A program made the translations under genes and the position numbers. Under the pieces are notes generated by a model that was given only the letters and a program-made list of their open reading frames with translations, was not told the DNA's origin and did not search any database. A stretch of 64,000 nucleotides of DNA from Sisyra terminalis (Eukaryota; Arthropoda; Insecta; Neuroptera; Sisyridae). The stretch covers positions 38,141,050 to 38,205,049 of the forward strand of contig OY292277.1 of NCBI GenBank assembly GCA_958496175.1. Direction: 5' to 3'. Shown piece by piece: positions 52,826 to 64,000 of this stretch. Numbering within the stretch: position 1 is the stretch's first letter; each line of letters opens with the position of its first letter.

Positions 52826-53966
52826 ATGAAAATCCTTTTTATCGGCTTATAACCTCATCATAACCAAATCACTAAACCGATTTTTATGAAATCTTGTTTT
52901 GAAATTTATTGGATCTCTACTAACAAAATCATTTTAATTTTACCCAAAAAAAAGATTAAATTGATTTAAGGTTTTCCAAAATCGAAGAAAATATAATTTC
53001 AGCACTTCAAAGTGATAACAATTTGTTTATTGCATTCCTAATGATGTTTTTTTTTTCAAAAATTGAATTTTCACGTGGACGAAATCGAGAGTGCAGCTAT
53101 TGATATGTATATTTTAAAAGTATATTAAAAATTGTTCCACGAGATCACTTATAGTATATAAAATGTGGAGGAAATTTAGGCTAACTTCTCGGTAAATCCG
53201 AAAGCTTCTGTTAGCCAACCGCTAGTTGCCGCTTTTTGGAATTAACTCTAGCTAAACGTAAATTTGTACAGCGATAACTATCGCTTGGCGAACAGAAACT
53301 CGAGGATTTACTTTTTCTACATTTGAATATAGAATAGAACTTCAATATAAATCTTTCTTCTTCGTTTAAATGTGATTTCCTCTGTTAAGATCACTAAGTA
53401 ATTTGTATTATATATTTTACCATAAAAAACGATTTAACCAATAGTAACAACAATTAAAAAAGTTGTCAATTAATTTGAGGATTACATGATTTTCTAACAT
53501 TACTTTTTCCTTTCAATATCAGTTTGTAGCAAAATTATTAAAGATGGAAAAGAAAGTAATATAATTCTAGCATTATAAAATCAGACTAATGAAAATCCTC
53601 CTTATTGGTTTATAGCCTCATCATTCAAACCACTACACTGATTTTGATGAAATTTTGTTTCGAGATTTACTGAATTACTAAGAACAGAACTATTTTTATT
53701 TTACCCAAAAAGAGGTTTAAATTAGTTTAAAATTTTACAAAATCGCAGAAAATTCTGGAAAAATTTATGTTAACCAAAAAATATTATCATTTTTATCTGA
53801 AATAACTTCAGGACTTCAAAGTGATAACGATTTCTTTATTGCTTTCTTAATGAAGTTTTTTAATCAAAAATTGAATTTCACGTGTACGAAGTCGAAAGTG
53901 CAGCTATTTATTTGTATATTTTAAAACGTATATTACAGAAATATTCCACGAGATTACTTGTAGATA
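52826..53966. repeat. Two direct copies of a ~330-380-bp interspersed repeat
   Basis: Copy 1 (52826-53157) and copy 2 (53586-53966) share in order: TGAAAATCCT, GATTTTxATGAAAT, TTTTATTTTACCCAAAAA, ACTTCAAAGTGATAAC, GTGCAGCTATT and TTCCACGAGAT. Copy 2 has about 50 nt extra in the middle. The ACxGATTTTxATGAAA style of sequence is common in insect interspersed repeats. A loosely similar ACCGATTT...TTCTTTCAC segment occurs at 63480-63560. Confidence 0.75.
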
Positions 53967-55223
53967 CATTAGCGATAATTTTCTACTTTAGTTTCATTGT
54001 TATATTGTTCATGAAGAGATATTTTTAGCAGAAAGAGATCCAAAATAAAACATCAACAATGCAGATATCCAATTAACAGAAGACAATTTTGTTTTATCCG
54101 ATAGTTAAAAATACAGTGCGAAGGCTAAAAATATTCATGAGATTGTCTTTTTTACTAATTGATTCTGTGTAGTCTTCGTTTTATCTGTTTATTAGTATCC
54201 TGACCTCTTGATTGTGGCCGCATCTAACAACCCCTTATTGCCTCGGTGCAATTTAGTTGGCTTAACTGTTAAGGGGGTTAACCAAATCGAAATTTGCATT
54301 TTCATTTAGTCTGATCTGATTTGATCTTAAATGCAAAGCGAGACAAAGCGCAGTGTGCTACAATCGTCGCGCATCAAAGCTCACTTTAGCCACATCTTAT
54401 ACGAATAAATTCTGCATAAATTTACCAACCCTATTTGTGTAACATGCCCGAAAATAAACGTTAAATTGTAAATTTTCTACCCCCGGAACCACCTTTCGTG
54501 TCCCGTTCTTAAGTGACAATAAATCCAATTGAATATATTAAGAAAAACCGAGAAAAAAAAACTAGTCAGCTAGCTTTAAATCTAACCTGAATTTTATCCG
54601 ACAAAGCCAACTTTAATTTACTTCTTAAATCGTTTGAGTAAAATGTGGGCGGATCTGGGGGGATTTTTTTACGTTTTATTTTGGTTAATGTCGCTATCTA
54701 TCAATTTACACACGCGCGCAAAAAGTCGAGGGTGTTAAAGCCCTTTTTGCATTCTGCGGTGTGGAGTCCACATCAGAAGCCCTTCAGACATCCCTTGCCG
54801 ATCTTTTTAAAAAGGCGATAATTTTAAAGCGCGTTGTCTAATAATAATAAAATTGCTTTGGTCACATTTAGATGGGATGATAATGAAAGGGCACAGGGTG
54901 GTTGTAAAACGAAAATATCGAACAAGGGATGAGAGCTTGCTAATGTAGACAGTCAAATGCATACGGTTACTTTTAAGGGTGACAAAAGGCTCCCTTAATA
55001 GTATCAAATTAAGGGGATTGGCATCAATGCTCTGATGCCACAACCGTTTTCCATTGCAGCTACGCTTTCTAAGGGTTAACATTTTATTTTAAGGTCAAAT
55101 AAATTGGCACGAAAATTATTAACACAGATGTTTTAAAGCTGCAGTTTAAACGGTGTAAATGATTTGTTTTTAACAAAATCGTCTTTTGTTTTTAAAGACA
55201 TGTTTTTATGATATAATTTATGG

Positions 55224-55915
55224 CGGATTAAGCGGAGAAAGCTCCCCCGCTGCGTAAATTGTTGTTAATAAATTGTACAATTTATAATTTGGTTTTACAA
55301 ATGAGACGACAAGCCTTTTATTCCTCCTTTTCTTCAGTTCACCTTTGATCTTCTTCGTTTAAATATATTTTGGTAACTCTTCAATTCCACGAAAAAAAGC
55401 TTTTGATAAAGCTCATTGTGAAAATTTACCGTAACATTCAGGATCTCGAAATCTTATGAGGAATAACAATTTGAATGGTTAACTGGAATGAAATTCAATG
55501 TACCGTCTTATGGAGGAGTAAACCTATGGAAAGAATAACATTATAAAAAATTTGATGGGGAATTTATGGATCGAATCAAAGGAAAAAGCTCTCCCGCTGT
55601 GTAAATTGTTGTTAATAAATTGTACAATTTATAATTTTGTTTTACAAATGAGACAACAAATCTTTTATTTCTCTTTTTTCTTCATTTCACTTTTGATCTT
55701 TTTCGCTTAAATATACATTGGTAACCCTTCAATTCTAAGAGAAAAAAAAGCTTTAGATAAAGCTCAGGGTGAAAATTTCTCGTAATATTCAGAATTTCGA
55801 GTTCTGATCTGGAATGATAACAATTTGAATGGTTACTAGCAATGAAATTCAATATAAGGTAGAGTTTATGGTTAATTAAACCATCTTATGGAGGAGTATA
55901 CCTATAGCCAGAAAA
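55224..55915. repeat. Tandem duplication, period ~358 bp, with a conserved core
   Basis: Copy 1 starts about 55230 and copy 2 about 55588. The first ~70 nt (GTAAATTGTTGTTAATAAAT and then TGTACAATTTATAATTT) are almost unchanged, while the rest (TTTTCTTCAGTTCACCTTTG versus TTTTCTTCATTTCACTTTTG, then AGCTTTxGATAAAGCTCA) is visibly more diverged. The core includes a TAAATTGTACAATTTA palindrome. Confidence 0.82.
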
Positions 55916-56258
55916 GCATTGCAAAAATCTGGTGAGGGGCCACATAGCTTCCATAGGTTCTTGGGTACATTATTAAACTAGACTTAAGATCAGAATCAAG
56001 GTTTTGGGGTTTAAGACTTTGGATTCTAAGATTTTGGGGCTACCAATAAGGAATATTAACTAGTGAATCCTCAAGAGTGAAGACCAAATATAAGTTACTA
56101 TTACAACTTTTTTAAGATAAGAAATATTTCACTTTTTGGACATCGGATTTTGAAATCATTGATTTTTGGAATTAATAGTTAGAATTGTTAGATTAGTTGT
56201 GGAACTCTAAAAACGTACTTCAATTTTATGTGAGAGTTTCTCCCTTTTGTTGTTTCAG

Positions 56259-56497
56259 GCAAGCGATGCTGGCTCAAAGACATGATTCGGAAAAACACCA
56301 TCCAGTAGTGGCAGCACGAATGACTGCCGACAGTAGTAGTGCCATTGTGACTAGTGGTAATTCTGTGAACCATCATTCGAGTCGAGGGGGTGGAGACGAT
56401 GATGAACGTTTGCTGGACGTTGTAGGTCCTCCAGAAAGTCCCTTACACCTGGGACACCATTTAAGCGGAGTTTCAAGTTTACGACATGGTCACGGAG
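56259..56497 (+). CDS. omb: omb exon downstream of the T-box (QAMLAQ...LLDVVGPPESPL), partial CDS
   Basis: 239 nt: G completes Lys, then 79 codons plus one base. It begins QAMLAQRHDSEKHH, continues as a low-complexity Ser/His/Gly stretch with GGGDDDER, then LLDVVGPPESPLHLGHH. The RLLDVVGPP(E/Q)SPL block matches my recollection of Drosophila omb and lies in the linker between T-box and repression region. The acceptor is TTGTTTCAG (ends 56258) and the donor GAG|GTAAGT at 56498. It exits in phase 1. The linker residues before DDDER are probably unstructured. Confidence 0.92.
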
Positions 56498-56615
56498 GTA
56501 AGTTCCAATGAAAATCTTTTACTTTGCGGCTTTAAAGAAGTTTGGTTGCGTTGGTAAAGAAATTGGCGGGTGTTTCACGCCCGTTGGCTAATTATAGCTT
56601 GGCTTTCTTCCTTAG
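56498..56615 (+). other. 118-nt intron
   Basis: Donor GTAAGT, acceptor CTTCCTTAG ending at 56615, phase 1 (G|GA = Gly). Confidence 0.93.
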
Positions 56616-57481
56616 GAACGGGTGGAATTGGATCGAATGAAGAAGAAGCGACAATTCGCCGTCGACTTCAGTCGTCACACGAAGATAGTGAGCGTGACGG
56701 GTCTGATAGTAGTTGTAGTGAATCAGTTACGGGTTCGACCACGACTGCGTTTCGTCCGACTGGATCCACTTCCCCCTCAAATAAGGAAACGCTTCCAGGG
56801 CCGTCCACGAACCACACAACTCCGGGTGAATATCCTTCTCCGAACATATCTGTAGGTCCTCCGATTCACCCACCTCCACATTTACTCCCGTATCTGTACC
56901 CACCTGGACTCTATCCTGGAAACACGGGTGGACATCATTTCGGACCACCTTTGTCGTTGTTTACCGGACACAGTCCGGGAATGAATCCGAGTTTATTGTT
57001 TAATGCGCAGCTTGCACTTGCTGCTCAACATCCGGCTCTGTTTAGTCATTATTCAAACCTGGCACATCCGCACGGTCCACATCATCTTAGTCCCACATCT
57101 CCTTTGCATCAATTAAAAGGGGGGCATCGATTTACGCCCTACACGTTACCGACTAGCGGCGGTGGTTCGACAACGCCAGTGGGTTCTAATTTAGTGGGTG
57201 GTTCGCCGATTGGTAGTGCTTTCGAAACAGTCACTCCAAGTTCGCATCGAAGCCTTAGCAATTCACCTTCAGGAAAGCTACGTCCGAACTCGATATCACC
57301 ACCAATTCGACCTGCGACCACATCGCCAACGCCACCACAACCAAGTATCCCGCTCAACATTTCCACAACACCGTCTTCGACCACATCACCTAGTGATTTG
57401 AAAAACATTGAAAAAATGGTGAACGGTTTAGACGTGAAACAAAACAATAACGACAGTGATAAAACTATAGTGGACAAATGA
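56616..57481 (+). CDS. omb: omb terminal coding exon: C-terminal repression region and stop
   Basis: 866 nt encoding 288 residues to TGA at 57479-57481. In order: an acidic/basic segment EEEATIRRRLQ; a Ser-rich acidic ERDGSDSSCSES with likely casein-kinase-type sites; FRPTGSTSP; the strongly conserved YPSPNISVGPPIHP with PHLLPYLYPPGLYP; a hydrophobic helix-prone LLFNAQLALAAQHPALF; HRFTPYTLP; Ser/Pro/Thr-rich sequence; and NIEKMVNGLDV near the end. These blocks occur in the same order in Drosophila omb and parts of them in vertebrate TBX2/3, where the C-terminal half mediates repression. The exon is more GC-rich than the surrounding DNA. The start is fixed by the CCTTAG acceptor; the ATG at 56570 is intronic. 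Counting from version A or B the window encodes 531 complete residues (534 with VST). Confidence 0.96.
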
Positions 57482-58165
57482 ACCGTAACGGAGGGAGAAA
57501 AATCAAAAACTTCAACATAAAATTTGTGTTATCTCCCTCCAAACCAAAACATTAAATAAGTAAAAAACTCAGTGGCAATCGTTCATGTAAATTCTTACAC
57601 CTTCATTTTTCCCCGTTTTGCAATCAACAATAGTCTTAACATTTTTTTTTATCAGTACCATTGATTCTCAACAACTCTAGTACATAGACAATAAGTCTAT
57701 GGAATTTTAACAAAACCATTATTTATTTTTCTTAACGGATCACCCTAACGAAAAAAAATAATTTCAAATTTTATAAATCTTCACCGCCAAGTGCTTCAAA
57801 AATCTGCTTAAATCATAGAAAAGAGTACAAAATAAAACGAAACAATTTAGGATAAAAAACAGCACAATTTTGTTTTTTTCTAAAAGAAAACAAAAAAAAA
57901 AAACATAGTGAAATTGTCAAAAAGTTATTAAAGATACGAAAAATGTAGCAAACGGGACATTTACGGGAAACTTAAACATACCGGTTTTTAGTATGTTGTA
58001 TTCCTTTTTGGTATTATGAGGGCCTTTATTTCCCTAAGTCGTTCCGTGTTATTATTAATGATAGATATTTATATTAAAGAAATGTTCCTCGTAACTTTTT
58101 GTGTTTAGTTGTATATAAAAAAAAATAATAAAGAAGATATGGCAAATAAATTTAAAAAAAAATCA
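57482..58165 (+). other. omb: omb 3' UTR (end estimated)
   Basis: An AT-rich, A- and T-run-containing stretch directly after the stop. AATAAA occurs at 57831-57836, and a cluster at 58127-58132 and 58145-58150 is followed by an A-rich and then T-rich stretch, the likely main end. The exact cleavage site cannot be read from sequence. Confidence 0.6.
58127..58150 (+). terminator. Polyadenylation signal cluster
   Basis: Two AATAAA hexamers 18 nt apart, about 650 nt after the stop codon, followed by AACCCTTTTTTG. Confidence 0.5.
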
Positions 58166-60000
58166 ACCAACCCTTTTTTGTAAATATTAAGAAAATATAT
58201 ATGAAACTATATATTATAAATGATTCTTTTCCCTATACTCCCGCTTCTTCAATCCTTGACTGTATATAGATTTTAGCCAAATTTGAAGAGAAGTCCCATA
58301 TCTGGCTCTAAAATTTCCAATTTTTGACTACTCGCTTGATATTTTATTTATAAATATAAATATTAATATACATATGTACCAAAGACGTGTATATTTTGTA
58401 CATTAATCTCATAATGAAAATTCTTACATTTGTAACATATTATAACACGTAATCATTACACATGTCACACGCCTTTCACTATTCGGAAAAACCCCCTTAA
58501 ATTTTCATCCGGTAAAAAAACGCATCCTGAGGCAATTATTCGATTTAATCTGCCCAGCTAAATGCATTTTAAACTCTCCCCATTATTCATTTTTCCATAA
58601 CTCACGAAATTGTTAATTTGCCTCATTAATTTCAATAATGGGATATAGATAAAGAAAATATCTAGAGATTTAAACGCAGTAAAACGTGAACATTGAAAAA
58701 GAGTACGAATATTATCTAAAAATAATAAGTATGTGCAATATTTTTAAATGAAGTTTTTAGAAAACGCTAAATGTTCCATAGTATTCCACTTAAGAAATGA
58801 ATGTGGCAAAGAAAAATAAAAACACGTTTTTTGTATAAACATTTTGAACTACAATTGCTTAGATTGGCAATTGACGTAAGAAACAAATAATTTGTACAAT
58901 GAATAGTAGTTTAATCGCTTTCTTTTTTCACTCGCCTTATCATAAACCAAATGTCCCGCGATTCCTTTCCCAACGTCACTGATACACTTTTAATCCTAAT
59001 CCTGCCCCCCATTCATCACCATTCCGTATTGTTCACCCAAACATTTTAAAACATTTTTCTGAATTTATGATTATGGAATAAATGAATAGATTATTATCTA
59101 TTAATTATTATTATATTATTATAAATAAATAAATGAAAATCAAATAATAAATAAAATTTAAAATAAATCTTTCGTTTTGTCTTTCAAACCTATTCTATTT
59201 CAGCCATTTTAGTCTAACAATTGAAGTTAGTAAATTATACCTGCTTCGGATACCTCATGACTTCCTTTTTGGATAGTTGTAATTCAAATATTTATTTCCA
59301 TTAGCTCCGTGGTTACCAACGTAAGACCTTTATCCCGCAGGGAAACGATTGGATTAACAAAGAGAGGGGTTTAGTTTAAAAAGATCCTGCTTAAGTTAAC
59401 CATGCAATAACTTCTTCCAGTACTATTTTAAAATTATGTATATGTTGAGGGACATAATAGTTTTAGATAATCATAGGTGGGATATAACACCAAATATGTT
59501 GGAAAACACTGGTTTAAATGTGAAACTTTATAAAAACGATTAATTATCCACATAAATTAAAAACCAAATATTTGAAACAATTGTGATTGTTCCATATTTG
59601 AAATTTTTTTAGTTCTTTTCTATATAGTGGGACACCAAAAAAAAAATTGTTAGTAATATTTCAATTTACATAAATTATTTATAATTTTACTATATACTTT
59701 TATATATTTATATTAGTACTTCCTCGTTTATAGAAAGAAATCACAACATTACTATTGCCAGTTTTTGAATCATCCAAATTTGGTACTTATTGGTCTCTTT
59801 TGCAATTGAGAAATAGAACTTTTTCTGATACTATCAGGTTCCTTTTTTAAAAGTGTAAATACATGAAAACCGCGTCTTTTGTTCGCTTTTAAATTCTTTA
59901 TTTTTTTGTTTTATATGTTTTAACGAGTTGTACATAGACAATAAACAGTACAACAATCTTGAAACTGAGGTAAGTCATTTAACTCCGAAGAATGAAATAT
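58166..60000. other. Intergenic DNA downstream of omb, no gene seen
   Basis: AT-rich sequence with further AATAAA motifs (for example near 59080-59160, where AATAAATAAAT runs occur) that could serve longer transcripts. No ORF, RNA gene or transposon recognised. Confidence 0.7.
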
Positions 60001-60419
60001 GGTGCACTTTCATACAGTCGCTAGTCGCTGATTTCTAGCGAACAATGTGGTCACGAGCCTAAAATGTAACATTTGTACCACAAATTTGAGCGACAAATGA
60101 GGTTCTCTATCAAATGTTAATGTGTCGAAATAACCGCTTTATTGTTTAAGTATGTGTACATAATTGCCAGCAAATAGGATGAATACTTATTGGTAAACGT
60201 TCAGCTTATGAGTAATAAATATACCGACTTTGTTTTCTCTTTAGAAATATATTAACGGAGAAAATTGTCTGGTGAATATAACATGTCTGGTAGAATTGGT
60301 ACAATCGGTAGAATCTGGTAAAAAAGCTAAGCAAAATTTAGCTTTACTGCTACTTTATTTGTCACGTAACTAAATTTTTTGCTGAAAACTAGCGACTAGC
60401 GACTGCATGAAAATGCACC
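60001..60419. mobile_element. MITE (419 bp) with ~40-bp terminal inverted repeats
   Basis: The left end GGTGCACTTTCATACAGTCG then CTAGTCGCTGATTTC matches the inverted right end GGTGCATTTTCATGCAGTCG then CTAGTCGCTAGTTTTC with few changes. TAT flanks both sides, consistent with a TA or TAT target duplication. The interior is non-coding. The family is not identified. Confidence 0.8.
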
Positions 60420-61169
60420 TATAGATGTTTATGAAAACATAGCCATCAAATATTTTTAGTCAAATTGTTATAGGTACAAAACATTAACGTTTGTAAATTC
60501 TTTTTGCCCCAATTTTTGTGAAAATACGTTTCTCAAGGTTGATTAGAAGAAAGTTAGAAATAAGAAGAAATTAATGAAATTAATATCGTAGAAAGTCAAA
60601 TATTTGCGAAATATCTCGGTAAAATTTCAAGTCGATTGGAAGCTTATTGACGGAGCAATAAAATCGTAAAGACGCATAATTTTTAATCGTTTAACTTTAG
60701 TGTAAATGGAGAATTAAGGCGTGATCGCATTTTTTGTCGCATTAAAATTTTTTTAACAAAATTAGCGACGTATTTTCCGAAATATTCCACGTCGATCAAT
60801 ACCAAAATCATCAATATTTGGGGATTTCAGAGCAAAATATTTCAACGAAAATATAGAAAATTACGGAAGACACGGCAACGTGACAATTATTTTTTTATTA
60901 TTCAAATTTTAATTGCTTACAAATAATCGAGAGTAAAATATGATTATAACAACAATAAAGACTTCAATTCATACAAGTTTCAATTATATTTATTTATTGT
61001 TTTTTTTTTTTAAATTATCAAAAACTCAATTGTATAACCATAGGAAAATCCTCCTCACCCTCTTTATTCTCCGCTACACTTCTAAACAACCTTAAAGTGG
61101 AAAGATTGAGACGTTGGTATTTGTATTAGAAAATTTTTGAAAATTTATTTTAACTTCCAATATTTCATG

Positions 61170-61240
61170 GAGCCTATTGGGGTCAAGTAGTCTAGATAGC
61201 TGCTATGAATCTGGTAGGTGTTGGGTTCGATTCTCGTATT
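61170..61240 (+). repeat. tRNA-derived SINE head (candidate)
   Basis: GGTTCGATTCT at 61224-61234 is a near-perfect RNA polymerase III B box. A plausible A-box-like GTCAAGTAGTCTAGATAG lies about 43 nt upstream, the spacing found in tRNA genes. The anticodon arm does not fold cleanly, so a functional tRNA gene is unlikely; a SINE or tRNA pseudogene fits better. Confidence 0.45.
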
Positions 61241-63439
61241 GAACAAATTTTTGATATTTTTTGATCTGCGAAATTTATTAACCCTAGAGTCGTGAAAACA
61301 CCTGGAAGTTATTAAGCATAGTTACGGTAAAAAACAATGAAAAACATTATTACATAGCAGGCAGAAAAACAAACAAAAAAATTCTGTCGACGTCTTAATT
61401 AATAATTCAAAGGAAGTCGAAGGTGTCAGATAGCAAACAATCATAGATTATGTATTAGCTAGTGATGGTAATTTGACTTATTGATAAAAAATAGGACAAG
61501 CTACAATCGATGGTAACGATTAATGGAAACTATTCGTAAGGTTTGGAATTAGTTTCGCCAGTTTTCAATTTTTCCATTATATTATTCTTGATTTTGCGTA
61601 TAGGTTTTAAGTGCTTTAGTGATCAATTTTTCATAAGATTCTTGAATAATTTTCAACATTTTTAATTCTATGAAAGCGCAGAAAATTTTATAAAATATTT
61701 ATGTATGAATAATATATTTTTTATGAGGCAATTATAGTAGGTAATAGGTACGTTTAATAATCAGGTTTGAGAATTAAATTTATTGCAAGTTGGACATTTT
61801 TTTATTTTCTAGAAAACAAATCATTATGCAGTAATATGCAAAACATAATTTTTTTCGCGTAGCTTGACGAACTAGGCATAGCAGTATATAAAAAAAATGG
61901 AAATAAAAATATATCGATTTTAAATGTAGCACACAAAAATCAGTTTTATAATTTTGATTATTCTTTTGTATGAAGAAGTATATAGATTGAAATTGGGATC
62001 ATTTAAGTTTGAAAATTCAATTCGTCTTATAAGAGTTATGAATAGGGATTGCTTGATTACTTTTATACTAAATTTAGGATAAATTTCATTATCTCAGCCG
62101 TTAAAATAATCGAATAAAAATTTTTTATTCAAAAATTGGAAGATCATTTGGAGTTACCAAAATAAAAATTCAAAACAATTATTGATATTTTTCTTTTCGA
62201 TTTCCTGGAAATCGAGAGAAACTTTAGATTTATGTAGCGGAATTTCATCACTACGAAAATTTTATAAGAATATAGTAAAAAAAATAAGCCAACTATTGTA
62301 TTAGTATTAAGAACTACTTATGCAAATAACTAATAATGAGAAATACCATGTAAAAAGCATACACTCAAATGTAAAAATAGTTAGAAAAAGTAATTTGAAT
62401 TTTGACACATTTCAAATAGGTATGGTAAGTAAAAATTTTAAACTTTGGCACTTGTTATGAATAACAATCGTTTTTAATATATCTCTTGCATGTTACAGAA
62501 ATTCGCAATGCAGGAATTTATATGTTGGCGTAGAAAGATTAAACCAAAGCCTTAAAATTGTAAAAATCTTTAAATTAGTTAATGAAAAAGTGAAAAAGAC
62601 AAAACAGCGACCTTTGAAAATACCAAAGTTAATTTATTTATTGTTGCATTCTGTTTAAATGTCAATAATTAATTGACAATCTTAGAATAATGAATTCAAA
62701 GAGTACAAGTGTTATGCAATCTTTTAGTCACATAAAATAAAAATATGAAATGAAAAGAAAAGAAGATGAGTTATTAAAATGACATAATTAGAATATTGAA
62801 GAAGAATGACGTCATAAATCTTGTAAAATGTTTACACAAATAGTATACAGAATATTATAATATTTTATATGAGTGAGTTTATAGGTAAATTAACATACAA
62901 TTACAAACAAATTATTTTTTTTTTATGACAATTTAATTCTTAATTTTGCATAACTATATTTTTGTAGAGAATTCAAATATAAATGTTAGTAACTATTACA
63001 TACATTTTTCCTTTTTCTAACGATAGGTTTAGTTTCCCACTTTGTTGTGTGCCCCCTTCAATGCTACCATTTGATAATAAGATTCTTTAGCTTGGAGTAG
63101 TTCATTCTTTTTTTTAGTGCAATTCCATTTCTTCTTTTTTCTTAGGTCCTCTATTTTTTTTTCTACAACTTTCAATACAATACTGTTTCTTTTAGAAAAT
63201 AACCCATTGAGAGGAGTGTCAAAGATACTTTGGGAAAGTATGTAGATACTGGATCAGTTGTTTTTTTAAAAAGTATCCGAATATTAATTGGATATCAATA
63301 ATCTTAAAAAATGACCTTAAATACTTATTGTAAGGTACCCTTAGTTACTGTGTATATTATGTATGTACTTAGTTTCATAACGTATCAGGTAAACTTGTTA
63401 GGTAATTAGATAATGTGTTTCTTATCTATTATTATAAAG

Positions 63440-63930
63440 AGGAAAGATTTGATTGTTTGTTTGCTTTGAATAGTCTCCGAAACTACTTGACCGATTTAAA
63501 AAATTCTTTCACTGTTGGGAAACTACACTATTTCCGGAGAACATAGGCTATATATAATATTCAAAAAAAATAAAGAACCATACTAAAACTCCAATAATGT
63601 ATCCCAAGGACTGAAAAAAATTACCAAAAAACATTATTTTTTCGCGTACGCTGCATAAACTATTGGTTATAGAACAAAATAATGTACTACGATTTTGCAG
63701 AACTTATTATTGTCTACAAAAACTAGAGCGACAGCATATGTCTAACTATTATAGTTATGTAACATTTAGTGTTTTTTCATTTTAAAAAATATATATAAAT
63801 GCCACCGCTATAAAAGCTCTTTTATTTATACTTTGGGATTAATTTTACGTTCATAGCACATTCGCTTACGTATCTGACATTCTTAGGCTCACAATAAAAG
63901 AGACGTGGGTTCGAATCTTACATTAGACTT
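63440..63930 (+). repeat. Interspersed repeat with B-box-like motif (candidate)
   Basis: CTTGACCGATTTAAAAAATT then CTTTCAC and GAACATAGGCTATATATAAT resemble a sequence style common in insect non-autonomous repeats. GGTTCGAATCT at 63908-63918 is a B-box-like sequence close to the window edge. Boundaries are not defined. Confidence 0.35.
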
Positions 63931-64000
63931 TTTTTTTACAAAATTGTTTTTGGAAAAAGGTTCATTCGGGAATTGAAACAGTGAGATGGGATTCCAACTA

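Larger units (their letters stand above)
52183..56258 (+). other. 4.1-kb intron between the T-box and C-terminal exons
   Basis: Donor GTAAGT; acceptor TTGTTTCAG ending at 56258. It carries two pairs of direct repeats (52826-53157 with 53586-53966, and 55224-55590 with 55591-55915) and a GC-richer stretch at about 54200-55080. No coding sequence recognised. Confidence 0.93.
60420..64000. other. Intergenic AT-rich DNA with SINE-like pieces, no gene seen
   Basis: No ORF of note. It contains tRNA-like promoter boxes at 61175-61240 and 63908-63918 and a repeat-like segment at 63440-63700. Everything else is AT-rich spacer. Confidence 0.65.

Noticed and set aside
56570..56615. ATG upstream of the terminal exon giving a 303-codon frame.
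   Set aside because: Homology and phase begin at 56616 after a CCTTAG acceptor; the preceding codons are intronic.
57139..57477. Long open frames in other frames and on the opposite strand of the terminal exon (up to 112 codons).
   Set aside because: Shadow frames of the GC-richer omb coding exon; the omb frame has the conserved blocks.

Overview
The window is animal DNA, almost certainly from an insect. It is AT-rich (roughly 30% GC by eye), has GT-AG spliceosomal introns, one intron of about 46 kb, and many short non-autonomous DNA transposons. The single gene I can support is the 3' part of a T-box gene of the TBX2/TBX3 subfamily, the insect optomotor-blind (bifid) orthologue, on the + strand. 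The order of insect is not determinable from what I can see.

Layout. 1-4718 is intron; the N-terminal exons and first T-box strand lie upstream of the window. 4719-4832 and 4877-4990 are two tandem 114-nt versions of the same T-box exon, in the same phase and separated by only 44 nt. They look like mutually exclusive exons: the first resembles the fly omb form, the second the vertebrate TBX2/3 form. 5647-5800 is the next T-box exon, with a second donor 9 nt downstream that would add Val-Ser-Thr. A 46-kb intron follows (to 51801). The T-box is completed by exons 51802-51948 and 52106-52182. After a 4-kb intron come exons 56259-56497 and 56616-57481 (stop), which encode the C-terminal repression region. 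The 3' UTR runs to a cluster of polyadenylation signals near 58127-58150. 58.2-64 kb holds no gene that I recognise, only repeats.

The large intron has two kinds of content. (1) Islands richer in GC and CpG than the surrounding AT-rich DNA, several with Brinker-type TGGCGCC/T motifs; these are candidate cis-regulatory elements for a gene that in flies is a Dpp target. (2) Transposon debris: hAT-type MITEs with 8-bp target duplications, two decayed Tc1-type elements with recognisable transposase remnants, a mariner-like element interrupted by a hAT MITE, and several inverted and tandem repeats. A near-symmetric fold-back palindrome of about 950 bp lies upstream of the exons at 1961-2914.

The most interesting observations concern isoform diversity inside the DNA-binding domain: the duplicated exon, the VST-adding alternative donor, and a possible 63-nt in-phase cassette exon at 14955-15017. 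The latter two both act at the codon junction where vertebrate TBX3 inserts its exon 2a. All calls were made by reading the sequence; no database search was run.
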